Shown here piece after piece: positions 53,283-61,511 of a DNA stretch of 64,000 bases. Under the pieces are notes generated by a model that did no database searches, had not been told where the DNA came from, and was given only the letters and a program-made list of their open reading frames with translations. The number at the start of each line of letters is the position of its first letter. Position 1 is the stretch's first letter. The stretch is from an uncultured Paracoccaceae bacterium (GTDB lineage Bacteria > Pseudomonadota > Alphaproteobacteria > Rhodobacterales > Rhodobacteraceae): the NCBI GenBank assembly GCA_951812615.1, contig CATOSU010000002.1, positions 1,674,001 through 1,738,000 of the forward strand, written 5' to 3'. A program made the translations under genes and the position numbers.

Positions 53283-54038
53283 TCACCTGCTTTGTGAAAG
53301 CGGGGCGATCAACAGCCGCCCGCACCCGGCCGGGACCCGGGCCGGAACGATGGCCAGGCCGCCATACCCGCCCGCCTTTCCCGCCGGGGCGATTTCCGCC
53401 GTCAGGGCGTGCACGTGCTGGATCTCCAGCACCGTGTACCGGCGCCGGTAGACCCATGTGCGGTTTTCGACGGCCTTCAGGTCGGGGTTGGGCGGCGTAT
53501 CTTCGGTGAAGGCATAGAAATACAGCGTGAAGCCGAACGGCGTCACCGGTTGGATCGAAAGCGGTGTCATGCCGCAGCCGAGGATTTCAGGTTCCACCGC
53601 TGCGATATCGGCGCTTCGCAATGTGACCAGGCTGAGATGCGGCCCGCCGCCAAGGCGGGTCTCGTCAACGGTGCCGCCGGGACGGTCGCCTTTGAAATGG
53701 TGGTCGATCAGCTCGACCGTGAACCCTTCGGGATCAGTGACCTTGGCCAGATAGCCGACATCGCGGAATTGGTTCGGCGCGGAACACTCTGCGCCGGCGG
53801 CTGTCAGCTGGGTATAGGCCAGGTCGATATTCGGCACCGAAATCGCGATTTTCCAATAAAGGTCGGTGGGTTGGGGAATATAGGGCGTTTCGGCCGCGAC
53901 GAAGCGCAGCGCGACCTCCTGTTCGGAGTAGCCAAGGCGGTCGTCACCCAGATCGGACATCCCTAAAACGTCGCGGTAAAACGTCCTTTGGGCGTCTGCA
54001 TCGGTGACCCGCAACGTGAGGGTGCCCAGTTTTGCCAT
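53283..54038 (-). CDS. VOC (glyoxalase/dioxygenase) superfamily protein
   Basis: A 251-residue protein with two vicinal-oxygen-chelate modules: LGTLTLRVTDADAQRTFYRDVLGMSDLG at the N-terminus ending in DPEGFTVELIDH (metal Glu), and a second, weaker module from about residue 130 (PHLSLVTLRSADIAAVEP). Metal-dependent isomerase, dioxygenase or lyase activity is possible; the substrate is unknown. It is co-directional with the glycosyltransferase but separated from it by a hairpin. Confidence 0.8.
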   Translation of the reverse strand: MAKLGTLTLRVTDADAQRTFYRDVLGMSDLGDDRLGYSEQEVALRFVAAETPYIPQPTDLYWKIAISVPNIDLAYTQLTAAGAECSAPNQFRDVGYLAKVTDPEGFTVELIDHHFKGDRPGGTVDETRLGGGPHLSLVTLRSADIAAVEPEILGCGMTPLSIQPVTPFGFTLYFYAFTEDTPPNPDLKAVENRTWVYRRRYTVLEIQHVHALTAEIAPAGKAGGYGGLAIVPARVPAGCGRLLIAPLSQSR

Positions 54039-54105
54039 CAGATCTGCCTGCGCCGATGTTGCCCCGTTGGAACCTCGATCTCAAGCCATCGCCACCGGCT
54101 GGGTC

Positions 54106-54125
54106 TCTCCTGCGGGGGCAGGAGA
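54106..54125 (-). terminator. Hairpin after the glycosyltransferase gene
   Basis: TCTCCTGC and GCAGGAGA form a perfect 8-bp stem with a 4-base loop, 8 bp past the glycosyltransferase stop on the minus strand. No T-run follows, so termination efficiency is uncertain. It marks the end of the rfb/glycosyltransferase operon. Confidence 0.5.
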
Positions 54126-54132
54126 AGGGGCC

Positions 54133-55380
54133 TCAGATCGCAATCCGCCGTGAGGACGGCACCAGCGCGTTGATCTGCCGGATATGTTCCGGCAGGCAGC
54201 GGGTGAGGAAATCGTAGCGGTCGACCACCGAAGCGCGCGCGGCGGGCCCCAGATGGGCATGCGCGCGCGGATTGGCGAGAACGTCGATCACCTGATCGGC
54301 AAGCGCCTTGTGGTCGAAGAAATCCACCAGCAGCCCGGTTTCGCCATGGGTTACCGCCTCGCGCACCGGGGGCACGTCTGAGGCCACCACGGTGGCCTGC
54401 ATCGACATGGCTTCGAGCAGCGACCAGCTGAGTACAAAGGGCATGGTCAGGTAGATGTGGCAGCGGCTGAGGTTGATCACGTCGCAGAACCGCGAATAGG
54501 GCACGTGGCCGAGGAAATGCACGCGGTCCCAGTCGATCAAGTGGCCGACTTCTTCCTCCATTTCGCCGCGCAGCCCGCCATGGTGGCCGCTTTTCTTGCC
54601 GTAGGAGGCATCGTTGCCGCCCAGGATCAGCACCCGGGCGTTGGGGCGGTGTTTCTGGATTTCGGGCAGGGCGCGCATGAAAATGTGGAAGCCGCGCGTG
54701 TGTTCCATGTTGCGCGCGATATAGGTGAAAATCTCGTCATCGCGGGTCAGGTCGCGGCCCAGCCGGCCGAGCCCGAGTTTTGCCTTCCTGTTATGAAGCA
54801 ACTGATCGGTGCGGATACCGTCATGGCAGACATACATCCGGTCATGGAAGCTGGCGGGAAAGGTGTCGCGCTGCCAGAGTGTGGGTGTGGTGCCCTGATC
54901 GACGATCTGGATATTGGCAAAGGGAACGGCGTTGCGGGCATGCAGCAGGAACGGCGTATGGTCCGTGACCTGGTCCTGCGGGTCGAAGCCCACCGGGCCG
55001 CCCTCGGTCAGGTAGAAACACTCGAAGAAGCCGAGGATCGGGACATCCGGCCAGATCTGCTTGAAAAACAGCAGTTCGCCCCAGCCGGTATGGCCCAGCA
55101 CGATGTCAGGTTTGAAACCTTCCTCGCGTTCCAGTCGCCGGGCCGCCATGGCAGCGCCAAAACCGGCGCCGGTGGCTTCCTCCCAGACCTTGGACAGCCC
55201 GTAGGCGTCTTTGGCCGGGACATGGTGCGGCCGGTAGCGGATGGTGGTGACACCGGGGATATTTGGGGGGTCCTTGCGCTGAGTCAGAAAGACCAGTTCG
55301 TGGCCACCCTGCGCGGCGAGCCATTGGATCATTTCCCGGTACTGGCCCGGCATGTTCTGGTGAACGAAAAGCAGTTTCAT
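54133..55380 (-). CDS. Glycosyltransferase family 4 protein
   Basis: A 415-residue GT-B glycosyltransferase. The N-terminal acceptor domain begins KLLFVHQNMPGQYREMIQWLAAQGGHELVFLTQ. The C-terminal donor domain has the family-4 block VLSWSLLEAMSMQATVVASDVPPVREAVTHGETGLLVDFFD with the conserved Glu. It transfers a sugar from a nucleotide donor, plausibly dTDP-rhamnose given the rfb genes directly upstream (27-bp gap), to a surface polysaccharide or lipid carrier. Confidence 0.85.
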   Translation of the reverse strand: MKLLFVHQNMPGQYREMIQWLAAQGGHELVFLTQRKDPPNIPGVTTIRYRPHHVPAKDAYGLSKVWEEATGAGFGAAMAARRLEREEGFKPDIVLGHTGWGELLFFKQIWPDVPILGFFECFYLTEGGPVGFDPQDQVTDHTPFLLHARNAVPFANIQIVDQGTTPTLWQRDTFPASFHDRMYVCHDGIRTDQLLHNRKAKLGLGRLGRDLTRDDEIFTYIARNMEHTRGFHIFMRALPEIQKHRPNARVLILGGNDASYGKKSGHHGGLRGEMEEEVGHLIDWDRVHFLGHVPYSRFCDVINLSRCHIYLTMPFVLSWSLLEAMSMQATVVASDVPPVREAVTHGETGLLVDFFDHKALADQVIDVLANPRAHAHLGPAARASVVDRYDFLTRCLPEHIRQINALVPSSRRIAI

Positions 55381-55407
55381 GACAAATGCATCCGGTTGGC
55401 GGGCCGA

Positions 55408-56274
55408 TCAGCCCATCAGCCCGCTGAGATACCGGCCATACCTGTTCTTGGCAAACAGATCGGCGCGTTGTCGGAGCTGTTGGGGTGTGATCCAGCCGAG
55501 TTCGAAGGCGATTTCCTCGGGGCATCCTGTTTGCAGGCCCTGGCGGTCCTGCAGGGTGCGGACGAAGTTGCCGGCGTCGAGCAGGCTGGCATGGGTGCCG
55601 GTGTCGAGCCAGGCATAGCCGCGGCCCATGGTTTCGACGCTGAGCGTGCCTTCGGCCAAGTACATTTCCAGGAGTGAGACAATTTCCAATTCGCCCCGGG
55701 CCGAGGGTTTGACCTGTTTGGCGCGCGCCGGGGCATTGCCGTCGAGGAAATAGAGCCCGGTGACGGCGTAGTTCGACGGCGGCACGTCCGGCTTTTCGAT
55801 AATGGAGCGCACGTTGCCGCCATCATCGAAGTCGACCACGCCGTAGCGTTCGGGATCGGCCACGTGGTAGCCGAAGACGGTGCCGCCGGTTTCAGGTGCC
55901 CGGGCCATGAGTTTCGGCAGGCCATGGCCGAAGAAGATGTTGTCACCCAAAACCAGCGCCGAGGGCGCGCCGTTCAGGAAGTCCTCGGCCAGGATATAGG
56001 CCTGTGCCAGCCCGTCCGGCGAGGGTTGTTCGATATAGGCGAGCGTCAGGCCCCACTGGCTGCCATCGCCCAGAAGGTTCTGGAACTGCGCCTGATCTTC
56101 CGGGGTGGTGATGACGGCAATCTCGCGGATGCCGGCCAGCATCAGCACCGACAGCGGATAGTAGATCATCGGCTTGTCATAGACCGGCAGCAGCTGTTTC
56201 GAGACACCCATGGTGATCGGGTAGAGCCGCGTGCCGGAGCCACCGGCGAGGATGATTCCCTTGCGTTCGGTCAC
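55408..56274 (-). CDS. rfbA: Glucose-1-phosphate thymidylyltransferase
   Basis: A 288-residue nucleotidyltransferase: [45 protein letters not shown] at the N-terminus, [17 protein letters not shown] and [12 protein letters not shown]. It makes dTDP-glucose from glucose 1-phosphate and dTTP, the first step to dTDP-L-rhamnose. It overlaps rfbD by 4 bases. Confidence 0.95.
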   Translation of the reverse strand: MTERKGIILAGGSGTRLYPITMGVSKQLLPVYDKPMIYYPLSVLMLAGIREIAVITTPEDQAQFQNLLGDGSQWGLTLAYIEQPSPDGLAQAYILAEDFLNGAPSALVLGDNIFFGHGLPKLMARAPETGGTVFGYHVADPERYGVVDFDDGGNVRSIIEKPDVPPSNYAVTGLYFLDGNAPARAKQVKPSARGELEIVSLLEMYLAEGTLSVETMGRGYAWLDTGTHASLLDAGNFVRTLQDRQGLQTGCPEEIAFELGWITPQQLRQRADLFAKNRYGRYLSGLMG

Positions 56275-57119
56275 GTGATTTCTCCGAGGTCTAGCAGAAT
56301 TTGGTTAAGGCCGTCTTTCCAGTCCGGGCGCGACAGCCCGAAGGCGGTGGTGAAACCGGTACAGTCGAGGCGGGAATTGAGCGGGCGCGCCGCCGGTGTG
56401 GGATAGTCCGCAGTCGCGATGTCGGTGACCACGCAGTTGGTTCCGGTCTGCCGGAAGGTTTCGCGCGCGATATCCGCCCAGGTTGTGTCCGGCTTGCCGG
56501 CGAAATGGTAAAGCCCGGATTTGCCCGGATCGGCCATCAACTGCGTCGCCGCCGCGTGGCAGGCGCGGGCCAGATCGCGGGCCGGGGTGGGCGCGCCGTG
56601 CTGGTCGGCCACGATGCTCAGCGCGTCACGGTCCCGCCCGAGGCGCAGCATGGTTTTCACAAAGTTGGCGCCGTGGGCTGATACCACCCAGGACGTGCGC
56701 AGGATCGCATATGCGCCGCCCGCCACGGCAATGCCGCGTTCGCCGGCCAGCTTCGACCGGCCATAGGCGTTCAGCGGGGCCGGCCTGTCCCCCGGCTGCC
56801 AGGGCCGGGTGCCGGTGCCGTCAAAGACGTAGTCGGTGGAAACCGAGACCAGCGGGATATCCAGACCGGCACAGGCCGCAGCCATTGCGGCGGGGGCGTC
56901 GCCGTTGATGCGGGTGGCCAGCGCTTCTTCTTCTTCCGCCCTGTCCACGGCGGTATAGGCGGCGGCGTTGATCACGGCCTGCGGAGCATGGGCGCGGATG
57001 GCGGCGGCGCAGCTGCCGGGCGCGGTCAGGTCGGCCCCGGACCGGTCAAGGCACAGCGTATCGGGCAACGCGGCCAGTTCGGCGGCCAGCTGACCGGTTT
57101 TGCCGAAGACAAGGATCAT
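56271..57119 (-). CDS. rfbD: dTDP-4-dehydrorhamnose reductase
   Basis: A 282-residue extended SDR. The ATG opening [16 protein letters not shown] is the family start; longer frames upstream overlap rfbB. Features are [26 protein letters not shown] and YGRSK with the catalytic Tyr and Lys. It reduces dTDP-4-keto-rhamnose to dTDP-L-rhamnose. It overlaps rfbB by 4 bases. Confidence 0.95.
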   Translation of the reverse strand: MILVFGKTGQLAAELAALPDTLCLDRSGADLTAPGSCAAAIRAHAPQAVINAAAYTAVDRAEEEEALATRINGDAPAAMAAACAGLDIPLVSVSTDYVFDGTGTRPWQPGDRPAPLNAYGRSKLAGERGIAVAGGAYAILRTSWVVSAHGANFVKTMLRLGRDRDALSIVADQHGAPTPARDLARACHAAATQLMADPGKSGLYHFAGKPDTTWADIARETFRQTGTNCVVTDIATADYPTPAARPLNSRLDCTGFTTAFGLSRPDWKDGLNQILLDLGEIT

Positions 57120-58156
57120 GCCCGCGTGCCCAGCCGTTTGCCCACGCCTTCGCGGCTGCGCAGTGCCTGCCACCACGCTTCGTTGTCGAGATACCACTGA
57201 ACGGTTCTTTCCAGCCCCTCTTCCACCGTGACGGTCGGCCGCCAGCCCAGCTCGTCCCGGATGCGGGTCGGGTCGATGGCATAACGCATGTCGTGGCCGG
57301 GGCGGTCGGTGACATAGCTGATCTGCCCGGCATAGCTGGCCGCGCCCGGGCGCAGGCGGTCGAGGATGGCGCAGATCGTGGTCACCAGGTCGATGTTGCG
57401 GCGCTCGTTTTCGCCCCCTACATTATAGCTGCGCCCCACCTCGCCGTTTTGCAGAATGGTCAGCAGCGCATCCGCGTGATCCTCCACGTAAAGCCAGTCG
57501 CGGACCTGCAGGCCCTGTCCGTATACCGGGATCGGCCGGCCTTCGAGCGCGTTGAGGATGACCACGGGGATCAGCTTTTCGGGGAACTGGTAGGGGCCAT
57601 AATTGTTGGAACAGTTGCTGATCACAACCGGCAGGCCAAAGGTTTCGTGCCATGCGCTGACCAGATGATCGCTGCCGGCCTTGGAGGCAGCATAGGGGCT
57701 GCGCGGGGCGTAGGCCGTCGTCTCGGTGAAGAGCCCGGTTTCGCCCAGCGTGCCATAGACCTCGTCGGTAGAGATGTGGTGAAAGCGGAAGCCGCCGGGC
57801 CGGCCCTGTTGCGTCCACCAGGCCCGCGTGGCCTCCAGCAGGGTGGCGGTGCCGGTAACGTTGGTGGAGACAAAGGCATCCGGCCCGTCGATCGACCGGT
57901 CGACATGGGTTTCGGCGGCCAGATGCATCACCGCGTCCGGTGCAAAATCCTGCAGGGCGGTGTCCATCGCGGCGCGGTCGCGGATGTCGGCCTGAAGGAA
58001 GCTGTAGCCGGGCGCATCTGCCACGCCGGCCACGTTGTCGAGACAGGCCGCATAGGTCAGCACGTCGAGGTTCAGAACGCTGTGGCCCGCCGCGACCGCC
58101 TGCCGCACAACCGCCGAGCCGATGAAACCTGCACCGCCGGTGACGATGATCCGCAT
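57116..58156 (-). CDS. rfbB: dTDP-glucose 4,6-dehydratase
   Basis: A 346-residue [23 protein letters not shown] for [22 protein letters not shown], the catalytic pair in STDEVYG, and YAASK. It converts dTDP-glucose to dTDP-4-keto-6-deoxyglucose. It lies 3 bp after rfbC. Gene order rfbC-rfbB-rfbD-rfbA is compact and complete for dTDP-L-rhamnose. Confidence 0.96.
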   Translation of the reverse strand: MRIIVTGGAGFIGSAVVRQAVAAGHSVLNLDVLTYAACLDNVAGVADAPGYSFLQADIRDRAAMDTALQDFAPDAVMHLAAETHVDRSIDGPDAFVSTNVTGTATLLEATRAWWTQQGRPGGFRFHHISTDEVYGTLGETGLFTETTAYAPRSPYAASKAGSDHLVSAWHETFGLPVVISNCSNNYGPYQFPEKLIPVVILNALEGRPIPVYGQGLQVRDWLYVEDHADALLTILQNGEVGRSYNVGGENERRNIDLVTTICAILDRLRPGAASYAGQISYVTDRPGHDMRYAIDPTRIRDELGWRPTVTVEEGLERTVQWYLDNEAWWQALRSREGVGKRLGTRA

Positions 58157-58159
58157 GGC

Positions 58160-58720
58160 TCAGCCCCCCCAGGTGAACGGGCTGTCAAACCCGGCAAAAC
58201 CCGGCGCTGCCGCGTCCTTGTCCGACAGAACCGCGTCGCCGGTCAGGCCCCAGTCGATGCCGATGTCCGGATCGTCAAACCGCAAGGCGCCCTCGCACTC
58301 AGGCGCGTAGTAATCCGAGCATTTGTAGATGATTTCAGTCTCCGGCTCCCGCGTCACAAACCCATGCGCAAATCCCGCCGGGATCAGCAACTGCCGGCCG
58401 TTCTCCGCGCTCAGCTCAACCCCCGCCCAACGGCCATAGGTCGGGCTGCCGCGGCGAATATCCACCGCCACGTCATACAGCGCCCCGCGCCCGCAACGCA
58501 CCAGCTTGACCTGCGCATGCGGCGGCGCCTGATAATGCAGCCCCCGCACCGTGTTCACCGCCGCAGAAAGCGAATGATTGTCCTGCACGAAATCAATGTC
58601 GAACCCCTGCTCCAACATCCGGGCCCGGTTCCAGCTCTCCGAAAAAAAACCCCGAACATCCCCAAAACGCGAGGGCGTCAGAACACAGAGACCGGGCAGG
58701 TTCAGAGATTGGACATCCAT
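58160..58720 (-). CDS. rfbC: dTDP-4-dehydrorhamnose 3,5-epimerase
   Basis: A 186-residue cupin-fold epimerase. FSESWNRARMLEQGFDIDFVQDNHSLS and VRGLHYQAPPHAQVKLVRC carry the catalytic His, and IPAGFAHGFVTREPETEIIYKCSDYYAPECEG is diagnostic. It is the first gene of the rhamnose operon, with a 204-bp divergent region towards the epimerase gene on the other strand. Confidence 0.96.
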   Translation of the reverse strand: MDVQSLNLPGLCVLTPSRFGDVRGFFSESWNRARMLEQGFDIDFVQDNHSLSAAVNTVRGLHYQAPPHAQVKLVRCGRGALYDVAVDIRRGSPTYGRWAGVELSAENGRQLLIPAGFAHGFVTREPETEIIYKCSDYYAPECEGALRFDDPDIGIDWGLTGDAVLSDKDAAAPGFAGFDSPFTWGG

Positions 58721-58924
58721 TGCGACACCTGTAGGCGCCCTTGCCGGTACAAGCCGGCATGCGGGCTCTCGGATTAGTTTTCAGCACTGATACCGGAAAA
58801 ATCCGGCGTTGCCACGTGCCAAAATGCTGGCCGGACAGCCGTCGGGAACGGACCGTCTTGTGCCGCGCAGACAGGGTGCGTAAACAGGACCGGGACCGCT
58901 GGTATCGATAACGGGAGCGCAAAC

Positions 58925-59896
58925 ATGGATTTTCTCACGGACCCATTTCTGGTTGATCCCTCGCAGATCGACGGCCCGGTTTTGGTGACCGGAGCGGGCG
59001 GGTGCATCGGAGCATGGATCGTTGCGATCCTCGCCCGTTCCGGTGTCGATCTGGTTGCGTTCGATTTGCGCGACGACCGCACCCGGCCGGCCTTGGTGAT
59101 GGGGGAAGAGGTGGCAGCGGCACTGACCTGGGAAACCGGGGACATCTCGGACGGACCCGGGCTGAATGCCATCTGCGACCGGCACGGTATCCGCGCAATC
59201 ATTCATCTGGCCGGGCTGCAGGTTCCGTTCTGCAAGGCCAACCCACCGCTGGGCGCGCGGGTCAATGTTGAGGGCACCATCAACGTGCTGGAAGCCGCGC
59301 GGCACCGTGAGCTGAAGCGTGTGGCCTATGCCAGCTCCTCTGCCGCGCTGGGGATGCCGCCGGGCGGGCCGGTGCTGTCGACGCTTTATGGCGCCTACAA
59401 GCTGGCCAATGAATACACGGCCAAGATCTACTGGCTGGACTGGGGCGTGCCATCGGTCGGGATCCGTCCCAACGTCGTATACAGGCTGGCGCGGGATCAG
59501 GGCATGACTTCGGGCTTCAGCGTTGCACTGGCAAACACGGTATTGGGGCAACCCTTCGAGATTGCCATCGGTGGCCCGGTCAGCTGGCTTTATGCCGGCG
59601 AGTCCGCGGCTGCTTTCATCGCCGCGATCAGCCGGGATGGCGAGGCTGCTCCGGTCTTCAACCTGAACGGCTCGTGCATGACAATCGAGGACGGGATCGA
59701 CATCCTGTCCGGGCTTGCCCCCGGTCATCAGATAACCACGACCGGCAACGCGCTGCCGGTGCCGCCGGATCTGGATGACGGGCCCATCCGGGCCCACGTG
59801 CCGGACTATCCTTCGATTGCACCGGAAGATGGGATCGCCAAAACGCTGGAGGCCTTCCGGAAACTGCATGCCGAGGGCCGGTTGTCCGCGACCTGA
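58925..59896 (+). CDS. NAD-dependent epimerase/dehydratase family protein
   Basis: A 323-residue extended SDR. VLVTGAGGCIGAWIVAIL binds NAD, then HLAGLQVPFCKANP, ASSSAALG and YGAYKLANE with the Tyr-x3-Lys pair. It probably modifies a nucleotide sugar or sugar acid. It diverges from rfbC, so a shared role in surface sugars is possible; lactone- or uronate-type SDRs are an alternative. Confidence 0.85.
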   Translation: MDFLTDPFLVDPSQIDGPVLVTGAGGCIGAWIVAILARSGVDLVAFDLRDDRTRPALVMGEEVAAALTWETGDISDGPGLNAICDRHGIRAIIHLAGLQVPFCKANPPLGARVNVEGTINVLEAARHRELKRVAYASSSAALGMPPGGPVLSTLYGAYKLANEYTAKIYWLDWGVPSVGIRPNVVYRLARDQGMTSGFSVALANTVLGQPFEIAIGGPVSWLYAGESAAAFIAAISRDGEAAPVFNLNGSCMTIEDGIDILSGLAPGHQITTTGNALPVPPDLDDGPIRAHVPDYPSIAPEDGIAKTLEAFRKLHAEGRLSAT

Positions 59897-60016
59897 AGCG
59901 CGGGTTTGCGGGCTGCAGTTCCTAACGGGCGGTAAACGACACGTCCGCACCGGTCGGGGTTGGTTGACCCTCCGGGGGCAAGGTCCGTCGCGACCGAGTC
60001 ACTGGGAGCAACCGGC

Positions 60017-61402
60017 ATGTCGCAATCTTCTCCAATCCTGTCTTTGCCCTATCTGCAGCCATCGCAGGCGCAAAAGCATGTCACTCATAACGAGGCGCTG
60101 GAAACGCTGGACCTTGTCGTGCAGCTAAGCGTTGAAAGCTTCGACGGAACAGTTCCGCCGGCTGCCCCGGAAGAGGGCGAGGTGCATGTGCCGGCCACGG
60201 GTGCAACCGGGGACTGGGCCGGGCGCGACGCACAGATTGCCATATGGCGGGACGCGATGTGGCAATTCCTGACGCCGCTGGCCGGATGGCGGGCGTGGGA
60301 CGGTGCCGCCGATCAGATCCGGGTCTGGGACGGGTCGGACTGGATCGTGCCGACCGGGGCAACGGATGGTTTGCCGGGGGTCGGGGTCGGCACGTTGTCG
60401 GACGCGACCAATGTGCTGGCGGTGCAGGGGCCGGCGTCTCTGCTGACCCATGACGGGGCAGGCCACCAACTGAAGGTGAACAAGGCCGCCGCCGGTGACA
60501 CCGCGTCCCTGTTGTTTCAGTCCGGCTGGACCGGGCACGCGGAAATGGGGTTGGCCGGGAGCACGGATTTCTCGGTGAAAGTGTCGGCGAACGGGGCGGT
60601 ATGGGAAAACGCAATGCTGATCGATGCGGCAACGGCCCGGGCCGGGTTCGGCGCCGACAGCCCAGCGGCGCGGGTCCATGTCCGCGACGGAACCGGTCAG
60701 CCTGTTTTGCGGGCTGATGCAACCGATCCGGGTTTTGCCGGCACCGCCGTCGATGTGCGCGCCGACCGGTCCGGCGATGCCGCCTTTGAGTTTGCCCGGT
60801 TTTCGTCGTCCGGGCAGGGTGACGCAGAGTTCGTGTTTTCCGGCGATGGCAATGGCACTTGCGACGGCAGCTGGACCGGTGGCGGCGCGGACTATGCGGA
60901 GTATTTCGAATGGGCGGACGGCAACCCGGATGATCAGGACCGTCGCGGGATCGCGGTGGTTCTGGACGGGAACAGGATCCGTCCGGCAGCCACGGGCGAG
61001 GAACCCGTGGGGGTGGTTTCAGCCAATCCTTCGGTGGTGGGGGATGGCGACATCGGGCGATGGAAGGGCAAGTATCTGCGCGATGCTTTTGGCGGCTACC
61101 TGTATGACCAGGTGGAAATGCTGGAATGGACAGACGGCGGTGTGCGTCATGTCTGCGCGGCAGACGAGGTGCCGGAAGGGGTGCAGGTGCCCGAAGATGC
61201 AGTGCAGAGCGTGCAGACCCGGCACCGGTTGAACCCGGATTTTGTTCCCGGCGCGGCTTATTTGCCGCGGGCGGAACGCCCGGAATGGGCAATGATCGGG
61301 CTGATGGGCAAGCTGCGGCTGCGCAAGGGGCAGCCGGTCGCTGCGCGCTGGATCAGGATGCGCCGGGTGACGGACGAAGTTGAGGAGTGGCTGGTGCGGT
61401 AG
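60017..61402 (+). CDS. DUF2793 protein with Peptidase_G2-like C-terminal region
   Basis: A 461-residue protein. The start is the ATG after GGGAGCAACC. Residues about 5-110 are a DUF2793 module (LPYLQPSQAQKHVTHNEALETLD...), a family common in alphaproteobacterial prophages and gene transfer agents. The end (GGADYAEYFEWADGNPDDQDRRGIAVVL...) resembles the Peptidase_G2 self-cleaving chaperone domain of phage tail-type proteins. No other phage gene is near. It may decorate a surface structure or be a phage-derived remnant gene kept beside polysaccharide genes. Confidence 0.75.
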   Translation: MSQSSPILSLPYLQPSQAQKHVTHNEALETLDLVVQLSVESFDGTVPPAAPEEGEVHVPATGATGDWAGRDAQIAIWRDAMWQFLTPLAGWRAWDGAADQIRVWDGSDWIVPTGATDGLPGVGVGTLSDATNVLAVQGPASLLTHDGAGHQLKVNKAAAGDTASLLFQSGWTGHAEMGLAGSTDFSVKVSANGAVWENAMLIDAATARAGFGADSPAARVHVRDGTGQPVLRADATDPGFAGTAVDVRADRSGDAAFEFARFSSSGQGDAEFVFSGDGNGTCDGSWTGGGADYAEYFEWADGNPDDQDRRGIAVVLDGNRIRPAATGEEPVGVVSANPSVVGDGDIGRWKGKYLRDAFGGYLYDQVEMLEWTDGGVRHVCAADEVPEGVQVPEDAVQSVQTRHRLNPDFVPGAAYLPRAERPEWAMIGLMGKLRLRKGQPVAARWIRMRRVTDEVEEWLVR

Positions 61403-61511
61403 GGTGGCAGGACAGGTGGGTGAATTGGAGCTAAACGCCACCTCGAACGCATGTGAACAGCCGCTCGGAAAAGGCGGCCGGTCGCCGCGGTCCCGGTACG
61501 GACCCTCCTGC

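Noticed and set aside
57293-58777. 494-codon plus-strand frame opposite rfbB and rfbC
   Set aside because: This is a shadow of two well-identified rhamnose genes.
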